NCBI RefSeq assembly: GCF_013359815.1
Contig: NZ_JABMCF010000033.1
Coordinates: 186,001-250,000, forward strand
DNA length: 64,000 bases
DNA from: Curtobacterium flaccumfaciens
GTDB taxonomy: Bacteria > Actinomycetota > Actinomycetes > Actinomycetales > Microbacteriaceae
Reading direction: 5' to 3'
The translations under genes and the position numbers were made by a program. The notes under the pieces were generated by a model that had not been told where the DNA came from, made no database searches, and worked only from the letters and a program-made list of their open reading frames with translations. This document shows, piece by piece, positions 8,407-16,684 of the stretch (position 1 is its first letter; each line of letters begins with the position of its first letter).

Positions 8407-9725
8407 TGGGTGCCACGCCGACCAACGCCGAGGACGGCTGGGCGTTCGAGACCCGCCAGATCCGCGCCGGCTTCAAGGCCGACCCGGGGTGGGGCGCGAA
8501 CGTGCCGCCGATCGCGCAGAGCGCCGCGTACGTCTACCCGTCGGGGGAGGACGCCGCCGCGCGCTTCATGCTCGACGCTCCCGGCCACACCTACACGCGG
8601 GTGAACAACCCGTCCGCGGCAGCACTCGAACGCCGGATCGCCGACCTCGAGGGCGGGATCGGTGCGCTGGCGCTGGCGTCCGGGCAGGCGGCGACGTCGC
8701 TGGCCGTGCTCGGTGTCGCACGCGCCGGTGACCACGTGGTGTCGAGCGCCTCGCTGTACGGCGCGACCTACACGCTGTTCGCCTCGACCCTGCGGGACCT
8801 CGGCATCACCTTCACGTTCGTGCAGGACCCGACCGACCTGTCCGAGTGGGCGGCGGCGGTGCGTCCGGAGACGAAGGCGTTCTTCGGCGAGTCCATCCCG
8901 AACCCCCGCGGCGACGTCCTGGACTTCGCCGGGGTTGCCGGCGTCGCGCACGAGGCCGGGGTGCCGCTCATCGTCGACAACACCATCGCGACGCCGTACC
9001 TGGTGCGCCCGATCGAGCACGGCGCCGACATCGTCGTGCACTCGGCGACGAAGTACCTGGCCGGACACGGCAGCGCCATCGCCGGGCTCATCGTCGACAG
9101 CGGGAACTTCGACTGGGCGGCGCACGCCGACGCCTACCCGCAGCTGGCCACGACCGAGCAGTCCGGGTTCGCGAACACGAACTTCGCCGAGAAGTTCGGG
9201 CGGCGGGCGTTCATCCAGCGCACCCGCTCGAAGCTGTCCGCCGACCTCGGGCCCGCGATCGCGCCGTTCAACGCGTTCCTGGTGCTGCAGGGCATCCAGA
9301 CGCTGTCGCTCCGCATGGACCGGCACGTGTCGAACGCCGCCACGGTGGCGACCTGGCTCGACGCGCACGACCAGGTCGAGCACGTGCACTACGCCGGCCT
9401 GCCGGACTCGCCGTGGCACCACCTGCAGCAGCGCTACGTGCCGAAGGGACCGTCGGCCGTGCTGTCGTTCGACCTGGCCGGCGGGGTCGCCGCGGGCCGA
9501 CGGTTCGTGGCGGCGCTCGAGCTGTTCGACCACGTCTCGAACCTCGGTGACGTCCGCTCGCTCGTCGTGCACCCGGCATCGACCACCCACGTGCAGATGA
9601 CCTCGGCCGAGCGGGCTGCCGCGGGGGTGGGGGACGGTCTCATCCGCCTGTCGATCGGCCTCGAGCACATCGACGACATCACCGCGGACCTGGCGCGGGG
9701 GTTCACGGCAGCCGCAGCGGGATAG
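8406..9725 (+). CDS. O-acetylhomoserine aminocarboxypropyltransferase / sulfhydrylase
   Basis: A 439-residue fold-type I PLP enzyme of the Cys/Met metabolism family. It converts O-acetyl-L-homoserine plus sulfide (or methanethiol) to homocysteine (or methionine). The PLP lysine lies in VVHSATKYLAGHG, with substrate-pocket features YTRVNNP and ASGQAATSLA, and the long MetY-type insert after the lysine (FANTNFAEKFG). ATG 8406 overlaps the monooxygenase stop by 1 nt (TGATG), so the pair is coupled. ispE begins 10 nt later from its own promoter. Confidence 0.92.
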   Translation: MGATPTNAEDGWAFETRQIRAGFKADPGWGANVPPIAQSAAYVYPSGEDAAARFMLDAPGHTYTRVNNPSAAALERRIADLEGGIGALALASGQAATSLAVLGVARAGDHVVSSASLYGATYTLFASTLRDLGITFTFVQDPTDLSEWAAAVRPETKAFFGESIPNPRGDVLDFAGVAGVAHEAGVPLIVDNTIATPYLVRPIEHGADIVVHSATKYLAGHGSAIAGLIVDSGNFDWAAHADAYPQLATTEQSGFANTNFAEKFGRRAFIQRTRSKLSADLGPAIAPFNAFLVLQGIQTLSLRMDRHVSNAATVATWLDAHDQVEHVHYAGLPDSPWHHLQQRYVPKGPSAVLSFDLAGGVAAGRRFVAALELFDHVSNLGDVRSLVVHPASTTHVQMTSAERAAAGVGDGLIRLSIGLEHIDDITADLARGFTAAAAG

Positions 9726-9728
9726 GTT
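9723..9728 (+). promoter_or_regulatory. -10 box for ispE (TAGGTT)
   Basis: TAGGTT overlaps the stop codon of the preceding gene and ends 6 nt before ATG 9735. ispE therefore probably has its own leaderless promoter. Confidence 0.45.
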
Positions 9729-9734
9729 GGGCGC

Positions 9735-10667
9735 ATGACCACGTTGGCCGCACCGACCCGCGTGCGGACGCGCGCCCCCGGCAAGATCAACGTGTTCCTG
9801 TCCGTCGGGGCGCTGCAGGACGACGGCTACCACGACGTCGCCACGGCGTACCAGGCGGTGTCCCTGTACGAGGACGTCACCGCCGAGGCCGCCGACGACT
9901 TCTCGGTCACCTTCACCGGCCCGATCGACACGAGCACCGTGCCGGTCGACGAGTCGAACCTGGCCATCCGTGCGGCCCGGCTCGTGGCCGACGCGGCCGG
10001 ACACCGCGGTGGGGTGCGGCTGACCATCGACAAGCAGGTGCCCGTCGCCGGCGGCATGGGCGGTGGCTCCGCGGACGCCGCGGCGACCCTGCTCGCCGTC
10101 GACACGCTCTGGGGCACCGCGCTCGGTCGCGAGGAGCTGCTCCGGCTCGCCGCGCAGCTCGGCGCCGACGTGCCGTTCGCCTTCGCCGGCGGCACCGCCG
10201 TGGGCACCGGTCGCGGCGACGAGCTGAGCCCGGCGCTGGCCAAGGGCGAGTTCCACTGGGTCCTCGCCCTGAGCGACGACGGGCTGAGCACCCCGGCCGT
10301 CTACCGTGCGCTCGACGAGCACCGGGAGCGGTACCGCGCCGACATCTCTCCAGCGCCGTCGCACCCCGTGGTCGAGGCGAACGTGCTGCAGGCCCTGCGC
10401 GCGGGCGACCCCGACCTGCTCGCCGACTGCGTCCACAACGACCTGCAGGCGCCCGCCATGCGGCTGCAACCGCGGCTCGCGGCGACCCTGGAGCTCGGTG
10501 AGAAGTCCGGTGCCCTGGCCGGCCTGGTGTCCGGCAGCGGACCGACCGTGGCGTTCCTGGTGGGCGACCGTGACGCCGCACTCGAACTGCAGGTCGAGCT
10601 CAGCGCCGCCGGCCTCGTCGCACTCCGCGCCACCGGCCCGGTGCACGGCGCACGCGTGGTGCACTGA
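9735..10667 (+). CDS. ispE: 4-diphosphocytidyl-2-C-methyl-D-erythritol kinase
   Basis: A 310-residue GHMP kinase of the MEP isoprenoid pathway. It phosphorylates CDP-methylerythritol. The N-terminal [12 protein letters not shown] and the ATP loop [17 protein letters not shown] are diagnostic, and [11 protein letters not shown] near the C terminus is GHMP motif 3. In most actinobacteria this gene directly follows rsmA; here five genes lie between them. It converges on the glycosyltransferase gene, with a short tandem repeat in the gap. Confidence 0.95.
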   Translation: MTTLAAPTRVRTRAPGKINVFLSVGALQDDGYHDVATAYQAVSLYEDVTAEAADDFSVTFTGPIDTSTVPVDESNLAIRAARLVADAAGHRGGVRLTIDKQVPVAGGMGGGSADAAATLLAVDTLWGTALGREELLRLAAQLGADVPFAFAGGTAVGTGRGDELSPALAKGEFHWVLALSDDGLSTPAVYRALDEHRERYRADISPAPSHPVVEANVLQALRAGDPDLLADCVHNDLQAPAMRLQPRLAATLELGEKSGALAGLVSGSGPTVAFLVGDRDAALELQVELSAAGLVALRATGPVHGARVVH

Positions 10668-10700
10668 CCTGACGCCCCGGCACAGCCGTCGGCGGATGTG

Positions 10701-10758
10701 CCGCCACCGTCAGCGGCGGGACCGCCACTGTCAGCGGGTGGACCGCCACCGTCAGCGG
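10701..10758. repeat. Three 21-bp tandem repeat units
   Basis: CCGCCACYGTCAGCGG occurs at 10701-10716, 10722-10737 and 10743-10758, an exact 21-bp period. The last unit contains the TGA stop of the minus-strand glycosyltransferase (10752-10754). Confidence 0.8.
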
Positions 10759-12404
10759 CTGTACTTCCAGAGGATGACCGTGCCGGTGTGCCAGTAGCGC
10801 ACGACGTGGAACCCCTCGGCCACGAGCGTGTCGGTGACCTGCGGGCGGATGTTCCGTGACTTGCCGCCGACGAACCACACGGTGTCGATGCCGGAGATCC
10901 GCTGGGGTACCGTCGTCGCGATGTCCCCGTTGACGTTCCAGAGCTGCCCGCGTTCGGCACCGGTCTCGGCGACGGCGAGGTCGCGCATCCCGGTGAAGGC
11001 CTCGGGGTAGGAGTCGGCGATGACCTGCGCGGTGGTGCCCGGGTGCTCCCAGACGCTGCCGAAGACGACGCCCTCGTTCTGGTCGGTGCGCCGGTCCCGC
11101 TCGCGCTCGATGATCGCCGCCGCGTTCGCCCAGTGCGAGTCCTGCTTGGCGTGGGGCAGCCGGACGATCGTGCTCGTCGGCGCCGACACGAGCAGCATCC
11201 CGACGACCGCGAGCGCCAGCCACCGCCGGGGTCGGATCGCCGTGATCGCCAGGCCGATGAGCAGCGCGACGAACGGCAGGCTCAGGCTGGCGTACTTCGG
11301 GGAGTACAGGTGCTCCCCGGCCGCGGTCGCGCCGACGAGCAGTGCGGTGGGCAGGATCGTCAGGGGGACGGCGACGCGCACGGCCTGCATCCGCAGCAGG
11401 TCACGGGCAGCGGGGGCAGGGCGTCGGGTGGCCCGGACGGCGAGCACGACGCCGACGATCATCAGCGCCCACCCGAGCACCGCGTACGGCCAGACAGCAC
11501 CGAACCAGGCGGTCGCGACGACCTGGCGCACGGTGGCCCACCCGACGCCGGTGATCCAGCCGACCTGCTTGGCCTGCCCTGCCGCGAGGACGATGAACGG
11601 CGACACCACGAGCGCGGGCCCGACGGCGGCGACGCCCCAGCGCACGAACGCGGCGCGGTCGACCATCGGCGCGACCACCGGACCGCTGCGCTGCGAGAGC
11701 ACGGCGTCGCGACGTGCGGCACGGTCCGCGACGGCGGTCCAGAGGAGCACGACCCCGTGCGCGACGACGGCCAGGGCCAGGTAGACGTTGAACAGCACGG
11801 CCACCACGGCGAGCAGGCCGTAGACGACCCACCACCGGGTCGCGTGGTGCCGGGTCCGGGTGCGCCGGACCGCGGTGATCCCCACGAGGGTCAGCGCGAC
11901 GGCGAACGTCGTGACGGTGGCGTACGGGCGCCCCTCGGTGCCGGCCCAGGCGACGCGCGGCAGGACCAGGAACACGATCCCGGAGACGACGCCGAGCCGC
12001 ACCCCGCCGAGACGACGGCCGAGCGCGACGACCAGGCCGGCGGAGACCCCGATGGCCAGCGCGCTCGGGAACCGCAGCGTGAACGGCGAGTACCCGACGA
12101 GCGTGAACCAGACGTGCATCACGGCGTAGTACAGGCCGTGGACGGCGTCGACGTTCTGCAGTTCGGCCCAGAGCGCCGGCCAGCTGCGCTGTGCGCTCGC
12201 GATGGTCGCGGCCTCGTCGTACCAGACCGACGGCACCCAGCTGAAGGCCGCTGCGACGACGACGCCGAGCGCGCCGACGGTGATCTCGGGGGTCCGTGCG
12301 AGGGCTCGGACAGCCGCCACGACGAGGCCCAGCGAGCGCGCGCGCACCGACGCGTCCGACGTCGTGCGTCGGACCGGGACGGTACCGGTGCGCGGGGAAC
12401 TCAC
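10752..12404 (-). CDS. GT-C type membrane glycosyltransferase
   Basis: A 550-residue polytopic membrane protein with about ten or more hydrophobic segments. An acidic motif after the first segment (SVWYDEAATI) and the short TEGRPYA segment resemble the PMT/ArnT-like GT-C enzymes. These transfer sugars from polyprenyl-phosphate donors outside the membrane. The C-terminal soluble part begins near HAKQDSHWANAAAIIERERD. Acceptor and donor are unknown; cell-wall or lipoglycan mannosylation is plausible. GTG 12404 starts MSSPRTG and is divergent from the MoeB-like gene. The gene ends inside a tandem repeat. Confidence 0.8.
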   Translation of the reverse strand: MSSPRTGTVPVRRTTSDASVRARSLGLVVAAVRALARTPEITVGALGVVVAAAFSWVPSVWYDEAATIASAQRSWPALWAELQNVDAVHGLYYAVMHVWFTLVGYSPFTLRFPSALAIGVSAGLVVALGRRLGGVRLGVVSGIVFLVLPRVAWAGTEGRPYATVTTFAVALTLVGITAVRRTRTRHHATRWWVVYGLLAVVAVLFNVYLALAVVAHGVVLLWTAVADRAARRDAVLSQRSGPVVAPMVDRAAFVRWGVAAVGPALVVSPFIVLAAGQAKQVGWITGVGWATVRQVVATAWFGAVWPYAVLGWALMIVGVVLAVRATRRPAPAARDLLRMQAVRVAVPLTILPTALLVGATAAGEHLYSPKYASLSLPFVALLIGLAITAIRPRRWLALAVVGMLLVSAPTSTIVRLPHAKQDSHWANAAAIIERERDRRTDQNEGVVFGSVWEHPGTTAQVIADSYPEAFTGMRDLAVAETGAERGQLWNVNGDIATTVPQRISGIDTVWFVGGKSRNIRPQVTDTLVAEGFHVVRYWHTGTVILWKYSR

Positions 12405-12487
12405 GCCCGCGACCGTACCGATCTGCTCTGGGGATCCGCCGCGTCCGGGCGCTGAACTCTCACATGCAGGAGTTCGGTGCGACGGGC

Positions 12488-12493
12488 CAGAAT
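12488..12493 (+). promoter_or_regulatory. -10-like box for the MoeB/rhodanese gene (CAGAAT)
   Basis: CAGAAT ends 6 nt before ATG 12500. It is weaker than the TAGGAT boxes but has the same geometry. Confidence 0.35.
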
Positions 12494-12499
12494 GACGGG

Positions 12500-13555
12500 A
12501 TGGAACCCCTCGTCGCCCCCGCCGCCGCGCTCTCCCCGGGGCGGACGAAGCTCGGTTCGCGGACCGCCGCGCTCGCCGACGTCGGGGTCACCGGGCTGCG
12601 ACGCCTGGCCACATCGCGCATCCTCGTCGTCGGGGCCGGCGGGCTCGGTGCGCCGGTGGTCGCGTACCTCGCCGGGATCGGTCGGCTCACGGTGGTCGAC
12701 CCCGACGTGGTCGACGCTTCGAACCTGGCCAGGCAGACGCTCTTCACCGCCGCGGACGTCGGCTCGCCGAAGGCGCAGGTCGCGGTCGCCCGGGCCGTCG
12801 CCGTCGACCCGGAACTCGACGCGGTCGCCGTGGTCGGGTCGTTCACGCCGGACCTGGTCGCCGGACACGACGTCGTGGTCGACGCCGCCGACTCGGTCGT
12901 GGTCACCCGGGCCGTCTCGGACGCCTGCGCCGTTGTCGGCGTGCCGTTCGTGTGGGGCACCGTGCTCGGCCACGACGGGCAGGTCAGCGTCTTCCGCGAC
13001 GCCGGGCCGGACGGCGTCGACTTCCACGACCTGCACCCCGACGCGCTGCCCGACGAGGGCTCGTGCGCCCTGGACGGCGTGGTCCCCGCACTGTGCGGTG
13101 CGGTCGGTGCGGTGATGGCGGGACAGGTCTTCGCGTTGGTCACCGGCAGCGGCGACCCGCTGCTCGGACGCGTGCTGACCGTCGACGCCCGCCGGTGGCG
13201 CTGGATGGAGAGCCCCGTCCGTCGCGGACCCGCTTCGCGTCGACCGGCACCTGCTGGTGCCTCCGCGACGCCGCGCATCGCGCCGTCCGCCCTGGCTGCC
13301 AGGGTGGCGGACCCGTCGGACCCGCTGGTCGTCGTCGACGTCCGGACCGACGAGGAACGCGCGTCCGGCGTGGTCGCCGGTGCCGTCACCGACGACACCG
13401 GTTCGGACGAGGTCGTCGTCTACTGCGCGCGCGGCCCCCGTGCGGACGCGTGGGCGGCGCGGCAACCGGCCGGGAGGCGCGTGACGGTCCTCGACGGCGG
13501 CTTCGAGGCCTGGCGTCGCGAGGGGCTGCCCGTGGCGATCGAGCACCGGTCCTGA
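12500..13555 (+). CDS. MoeB/ThiF-type adenylyltransferase fused to rhodanese domain (MoeZ-like)
   Basis: A 351-residue, two-domain protein. Residues up to about 235 form an E1-like domain with the ATP loop ILVVGAGGLGAPVV and the VVDPDVVDASNLARQTLF segment. It adenylates the C-terminal Gly of a ubiquitin-like sulfur carrier such as MoaD. Residues from about 255 form a rhodanese domain with the active-site Cys in VVYCARGPRAD, which would pass on the sulfur. The CxxC zinc pairs common in MoeB are not visible, and DNF is DSV here, so it is a divergent member. It heads the molybdenum genes; moaD and moaA lie at 18.3-19.6 kb. Confidence 0.87.
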   Translation: MEPLVAPAAALSPGRTKLGSRTAALADVGVTGLRRLATSRILVVGAGGLGAPVVAYLAGIGRLTVVDPDVVDASNLARQTLFTAADVGSPKAQVAVARAVAVDPELDAVAVVGSFTPDLVAGHDVVVDAADSVVVTRAVSDACAVVGVPFVWGTVLGHDGQVSVFRDAGPDGVDFHDLHPDALPDEGSCALDGVVPALCGAVGAVMAGQVFALVTGSGDPLLGRVLTVDARRWRWMESPVRRGPASRRPAPAGASATPRIAPSALAARVADPSDPLVVVDVRTDEERASGVVAGAVTDDTGSDEVVVYCARGPRADAWAARQPAGRRVTVLDGGFEAWRREGLPVAIEHRS

Positions 13556-13599
13556 CCCAGCCCGGTCACCTCCACCGCCTATGCCACCGCATCCGCGGA

Positions 13600-13605
13600 T
13601 AGGAT
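13600..13605 (+). promoter_or_regulatory. -10 box for the HTH-TOBE gene (TAGGAT)
   Basis: TAGGAT ends 9 nt before ATG 13615, giving a very short leader at most. It could drive the whole mop-modABC operon. Confidence 0.45.
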
Positions 13606-13614
13606 CGGTGGATC

Positions 13615-14031
13615 ATGACGCAACTGCGGGTACGGGATGCTGCGGCTTTCCTCGGGATCAGTGACGACACCGTGCGACGGCTCGTCGATGGCGGCACCTT
13701 CACCCGTGCCACGGACGACGCGGGGCGAGCCGTGGTCGACGGTCGCGAGGTCGCCGCGTACGCGCGGGAACGCAGCTCCGAGCTGACCGACCCGGGGTCC
13801 GCGGTGAAGAGCTCGGCGCGCAACCGCTTCGTCGGGATCGTCACCGACCTGGTCGTCGACACCGTGATGGCGCAGGTCGAGCTGCAGTGCGGCCCGCACC
13901 GCGTGGTGTCCCTGATGAGTGCCGAGGCCGTCCGCGACCTCGGGCTCGAGGTCGGGTCCGTCGCGGTGGCGTCCGTCAAGGCCACGATGGTCGCGGTCGA
14001 GGCCCCTGCCCGGCACGAGGACGAACGATGA
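13615..14031 (+). CDS. HTH-TOBE molybdate-binding protein
   Basis: A 138-residue protein. Residues about 3-60 form an excisionase/MerR-like helix-turn-helix (RVRDAAAFLGISDDTVRRLVDGG). Residues about 68-130 form a TOBE/Mop domain (SARNRFVGIVTDLVVDTVMAQVEL), which binds molybdate. It probably stores molybdate or senses it to control modABC. Its stop overlaps the ATG of modA (ATGA). Only one Mop unit is present, so oxyanion binding would need oligomers, as in classical Mop proteins. Confidence 0.87.
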   Translation: MTQLRVRDAAAFLGISDDTVRRLVDGGTFTRATDDAGRAVVDGREVAAYARERSSELTDPGSAVKSSARNRFVGIVTDLVVDTVMAQVELQCGPHRVVSLMSAEAVRDLGLEVGSVAVASVKATMVAVEAPARHEDER

Positions 14032-14831
14032 GCCGCCTCCGGCCGTTCGCGGCGCTGGCCCTCGCCGCCACCGTCGCGCTCGGGCTCGCTGCGTGCACGA
14101 CTCCGGACGCGGGGTCGGGGGCATCGGCCCCGGCGGGCTCCGACACCGAGGGGCCGACCGGTTCGATCACCGTGTTCGCGGCGGCGTCCCTCCAGAAGAC
14201 GTTCACCACGCTCGGCAAGCAGTTCGAGACCGCGAACCCCGGTGCCTCGATCCGGTTCTCGTTCGCCGGCTCGAGCGACCTCGTCACCCAGATCCAGAAC
14301 GGCGCCCCCGCCGACGTGTTCGCGTCCGCCGACCAAGCGAACATGGCGAAGCTGTCGTCGACCGACCTGGCAAGCGGGTCGCCGCAGGACTTCGCGACGA
14401 ACGTCCTCGAGATCGCCGTCGCGCCGGGCAACCCGAAGGGCATCGCCGACCTCGACGACCTGACGGCTCCGGGCGTCCAGCTCGTCACGTGCGCCGCCCC
14501 GGTGCCGTGCGGTGCCGCGACGGCGAAGGTCGAGTCCGCATCGGGCGTCGATCTCGAGCCGGTCAGCGAGGAGCAGTCCGTCACCGACGTGCTCGGCAAG
14601 GTCGAGTCCGGGCAGGCCGACGCCGGACTCGTCTACGTGACGGACGTCCGAGGGGCCGGCGGCAAGGTCGACGGCGTCCCGTTCGACGAGTCGGGCAAGG
14701 CCGTCAACACGTACCCGATCGGCGTGCTCCGGGAATCCCAGGACCCGGAGCTCGCGCGGGCGTTCTCGGAGTACGTCCGCTCCGCCGCCGGGCAGCGCGT
14801 GCTCGCCGACGCGGGCTTCGGGAAGCCCTGA
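14028..14831 (+). CDS. modA: Molybdate ABC transporter substrate-binding lipoprotein
   Basis: A 267-residue periplasmic-type binding protein. It has a lipoprotein signal with lipobox LAAC (Cys at residue 23), a low-complexity linker, then the mature domain starting SITVFAAASLQKTFTTLGKQ. The segments FAGSSDLVTQIQNGAPADVFASAD and AGLVYVTDV are typical ModA oxyanion-site regions. It delivers molybdate (or tungstate) to ModBC. It overlaps the previous gene by 4 nt and modB follows 3 nt after its stop. Confidence 0.95.
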   Translation: MSRLRPFAALALAATVALGLAACTTPDAGSGASAPAGSDTEGPTGSITVFAAASLQKTFTTLGKQFETANPGASIRFSFAGSSDLVTQIQNGAPADVFASADQANMAKLSSTDLASGSPQDFATNVLEIAVAPGNPKGIADLDDLTAPGVQLVTCAAPVPCGAATAKVESASGVDLEPVSEEQSVTDVLGKVESGQADAGLVYVTDVRGAGGKVDGVPFDESGKAVNTYPIGVLRESQDPELARAFSEYVRSAAGQRVLADAGFGKP

Positions 14832-14834
14832 CCC

Positions 14835-15635
14835 GTGGCTCCCCGCGCTGACGGACGGCCGCCGGTCGCATGGTGGCTCCCGCTGCCCGCGGTGCTCGGC
14901 GGGCTGTTCGTCGTCGTGCCGGTGCTCGCGATGCTCGGCCGGGTGGACTGGTCGTCGTTCGTCGGGCTCGTGACCTCCACCGCGTCACTGACCGCGCTCG
15001 GGCTCAGCCTCGGCACGGCGCTCGCGGCCACCGGCGTCGCGTTCGTCCTCGGCTACCCGCTCGCCGTGCTGTTCGCGCGGTCACGGTCTCGCTGGGTCGG
15101 CGTCGCACGTGCCGTCGTGCTCCTGCCGCTCGTGCTGCCGCCGGTGGTCGGCGGCCTCGCGCTGCTCGCGGCCTTCGGTCGGCTCGGGGTGGTCGGGGCG
15201 TTCCTCGACGACCACGGCCTGCACATCGCGTTCACCACGACGGCGGTGGTCATCGCGCAGACCTTCGTCGCGATGCCGTTCCTGGTGTCCTCGGTCGAGG
15301 GGGCGCTCCGTGTCGAGGGCGACCGCTACGAACGGGTCGCCGCGACCCTGGGCGCCGGACCCACTCGGACGTTCCTGACCGTCACGACGCCGCGGGTCCT
15401 GCCGGGGATCGTGTCCGGGCTCGTGCTCTGCTTCGCCCGGGCCCTCGGCGAGTTCGGGGCCACCCTGACCTTCGCCGGCAGCCTGCAGGGGGTCACCCGG
15501 ACCCTGCCGCTCGAGGTCTACCTGCAGCGCGAGGTCGACCCGGACACCGCGGTGGCCCTGGCGGTCGTGCTCGTCGTGGTGGCCGTCGTCGTCATCGGGG
15601 CCTCGTCGTTCCGCACCCGCGGAGCCCTGGCGTGA
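14835..15635 (+). CDS. modB: Molybdate ABC transporter permease
   Basis: A 266-residue integral membrane protein with about five or six hydrophobic segments. The EAA loop contains [21 protein letters not shown] and is followed by [16 protein letters not shown], the classic ModB/CysT signature. GTG 14835 follows modA by 3 nt and its stop overlaps modC (GTGA). It forms the transmembrane pore with ModC. Confidence 0.95.
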   Translation: MAPRADGRPPVAWWLPLPAVLGGLFVVVPVLAMLGRVDWSSFVGLVTSTASLTALGLSLGTALAATGVAFVLGYPLAVLFARSRSRWVGVARAVVLLPLVLPPVVGGLALLAAFGRLGVVGAFLDDHGLHIAFTTTAVVIAQTFVAMPFLVSSVEGALRVEGDRYERVAATLGAGPTRTFLTVTTPRVLPGIVSGLVLCFARALGEFGATLTFAGSLQGVTRTLPLEVYLQREVDPDTAVALAVVLVVVAVVVIGASSFRTRGALA

Positions 15636-16672
15636 CGGCCGAGGGTGCGGTGGGCGTCCGGGCGCACGTCGTCGTCGGGTCGCGGGACGTCGACGTCGCG
15701 ATCGAGGTCCGCGTGGGGGAGTGCCTGGCCGTCATCGGGCCGAACGGTGCGGGCAAGTCGACGGTGCTCGAGGCCCTGGCCGGGCTGCTGCCGATCGACG
15801 CCGGCCGGATCGAACTCGACGGGGTGCAGGTCTCGAGCCCGCGGCACACCCTGCCCGCACACCGTCGCCGGATCGGACTCGTCGCGCAGCGGTCCGACCT
15901 GTTCCCGTTCCTCGACGTCGTCGGGAACGTCGCCTTCGGGCCCCGTGCGGCCGGAGCCGGTCGCGCCGCGGCCCGGCAGCTCGCCCGCGACGCGCTCGAC
16001 GCCGTCGGGGTCGCCGACCTGGCTACCCGCGACCCACGCACGCTCTCCGGCGGACAGGCGCAACGCGTCGCGATCGCCCGCGCGCTCGCCACCGACCCGG
16101 CGGTGCTGCTGCTCGACGAACCGACCTCGGCGCTCGACGTCGGCGTGCAGGACGAGGTCCGCGCGGCACTCCGGACCTCCGTCGCCGGCCGGCCCGCGGT
16201 CCTCGTCACCCACGACCCGGTCGAGGTCGTCGCCCTGGCCGACCGCGTCGTCGTGCTCGAGGGCGGACGGGTGGTCGAGCAGGGCACCCCCGCTGCCGTG
16301 CTCGGTCGTCCGACGAGTGCGTTCGCCGCGACGTTCTCCGGGCTCGCGCTGGTGCGTGGGACCGCCACCGGGGGTGGGATCGCGATCGACGGCGGGGGCG
16401 AGCTGGCGTCGGGGGCGCACGCCGTGCCTCCCGGCCGGCCCGCCCTGGCCGCCTTCCACCCGACGGCCGCCGTGCTGACGCGGGACGGTGCCGGAGCCGC
16501 GCGCACCGTCACGTCGCTCGAACCGCGCGACGGACTGGTGCGGGTGCGGGCCGGTGACCTGGTGGCGGACCTGACCCTCGCCCGGCTGACCGCGCTCGGG
16601 ATCGCGCCCGGCGACGCGGTGCGCATCGACGTCCCCGCAGCCGAGGTGGCGGTCTACGCGCCCCGCGGTTGA
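15632..16672 (+). CDS. modC: Molybdate ABC transporter ATPase with C-terminal TOBE
   Basis: A 346-residue ABC ATPase. The Walker [10 protein letters not shown] is at residues 36-44, the Q-loop in [11 protein letters not shown], the signature [15 protein letters not shown], Walker [13 protein letters not shown] and the switch VTHDPVEV. The last ~100 residues form a TOBE-like domain ([21 protein letters not shown]) that may sense molybdate and inhibit transport. The start GTG overlaps the modB stop, so modABC are one transcript. Confidence 0.94.
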   Translation: MTAEGAVGVRAHVVVGSRDVDVAIEVRVGECLAVIGPNGAGKSTVLEALAGLLPIDAGRIELDGVQVSSPRHTLPAHRRRIGLVAQRSDLFPFLDVVGNVAFGPRAAGAGRAAARQLARDALDAVGVADLATRDPRTLSGGQAQRVAIARALATDPAVLLLDEPTSALDVGVQDEVRAALRTSVAGRPAVLVTHDPVEVVALADRVVVLEGGRVVEQGTPAAVLGRPTSAFAATFSGLALVRGTATGGGIAIDGGGELASGAHAVPPGRPALAAFHPTAAVLTRDGAGAARTVTSLEPRDGLVRVRAGDLVADLTLARLTALGIAPGDAVRIDVPAAEVAVYAPRG

Positions 16673-16678
16673 GACAAT
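16673..16678 (+). promoter_or_regulatory. -10-like box for the antiporter gene (GACAAT)
   Basis: GACAAT ends 6 nt before ATG 16685 and lies directly after the modC stop, suggesting a separate leaderless transcript. Confidence 0.35.
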
Positions 16679-16684
16679 GGTCGG

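Noticed and set aside
8211-10664. 817-codon minus-strand open frame opposite the sulfhydrylase and ispE
   Set aside because: It is a shadow of two well-recognised genes, with no domain and low-complexity Arg/Gly/Val/Glu composition.
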